A stretch of 5,295 bases of DNA, taken from Dehalococcoidia bacterium (GTDB lineage: Bacteria > Chloroflexota > Dehalococcoidia > Lucifugimonadales > JAGWBF01). A program made the translations under genes and the position numbers. The stretch is taken from positions 1 through 5,295 of the forward strand of contig JAGWBG010000127.1 of the NCBI GenBank assembly GCA_021296015.1, read 5' to 3'. The notes beneath the pieces were generated by a model. The model did not search any database. It was given only the letters and a program-made list of their open reading frames with translations, and was not told the DNA's origin. Below are positions 5,259-5,295 of this stretch, piece after piece (the stretch's first letter is position 1; every line of letters begins with the position of its first letter).

Positions 5259-5294
5259 TCAGTACAGAGGTAGGTGCTCTCTCAGCCAGTCTGA
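5259..5294 (-). CDS. Possible 3' end of an upstream minus-strand gene
   Basis: One minus-strand frame is open from the right edge and ends in TGA at 5261-5259, giving the tail SDWLREHLPLY. It would end 36 nt before the SDR start, an operon-like distance. The peptide looks like a plausible protein C-terminus, but eleven codons are too few to identify a family or exclude chance. Another frame is also open across this stretch without reaching the SDR start in frame. The gap 5223-5258 shows no clear promoter, which mildly favours read-through from an upstream gene. Confidence 0.3.
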   Translation of the reverse strand, partial: SDWLREHLPLY

Positions 5295-5295
5295 A

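Overview
The window carries four plus-strand genes followed by two or three minus-strand genes. The two sets converge on a structured, gene-free stretch at about 3060-3448. The housekeeping-type genes are GC-rich (a sampled line in the first SDR counts 39/60 G+C) and have good purine-rich Shine-Dalgarno sites. The mix of a sulfite-oxidase-type molybdoenzyme, a crotonase, two unrelated SDR dehydrogenases and an SMP-30-type lactonase suits an environmental heterotroph with many catabolic paralogues. Chloroflexota (SAR202/Dehalococcoidia-like) is my best guess, from general impression only; no rRNA or marker gene is present to confirm it.

Left arm (1-2478, plus): the C-terminal part of a sulfite oxidase-family molybdoenzyme whose start lies outside the window. 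Next is a 256-residue crotonase-fold protein that keeps the oxyanion-hole scaffold but lacks both glutamates of true enoyl-CoA hydratases. A 249-residue SDR follows, with a complete Asn-Ser-Tyr-Lys catalytic set and an NAD-type Asp. The gaps between these genes are 160-234 nt and contain hairpins, so a tight operon is not assured.

Centre (about 2505-3210): base composition drops abruptly. A gene for a LabA-like NYN-domain protein (predicted metal-dependent RNase, 179 aa) occupies 2520-3059. Immediately after it, on the opposite strand, is an apparent tiny transcription unit. It has a near-consensus sigma70 promoter (TTGACA-N17-TATGAT), two sequence-related hairpins, and a 12-bp terminator stem with a U-rich tail running into the NYN stop codon. 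It would make an RNA of about 80-85 nt ending tail-to-tail with the NYN mRNA. A perfect 9-bp inverted repeat covers its -35 box. This NYN gene plus small RNA pair is the most interesting part of the window.

Convergent spacer (about 3210-3448): a compound palindromic element with GTCATTCCGGC-type termini, then an 18-bp hairpin close to the end of the minus-strand gene. No coding region is seen here.

Right arm (3449-5295, minus): an SDR (249 aa) is transcribed leftward toward an SMP-30/gluconolactonase-like protein (300 aa). The lactonase has its own strong promoter (TTGACG-N17-TATAAT) in the 121-nt gap. An SDR that oxidises a sugar to a lactone, followed by a lactonase, would form a short oxidative sugar pathway; this is inferred from families and adjacency only. 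The last bases may hold the 3' end of another minus-strand gene.
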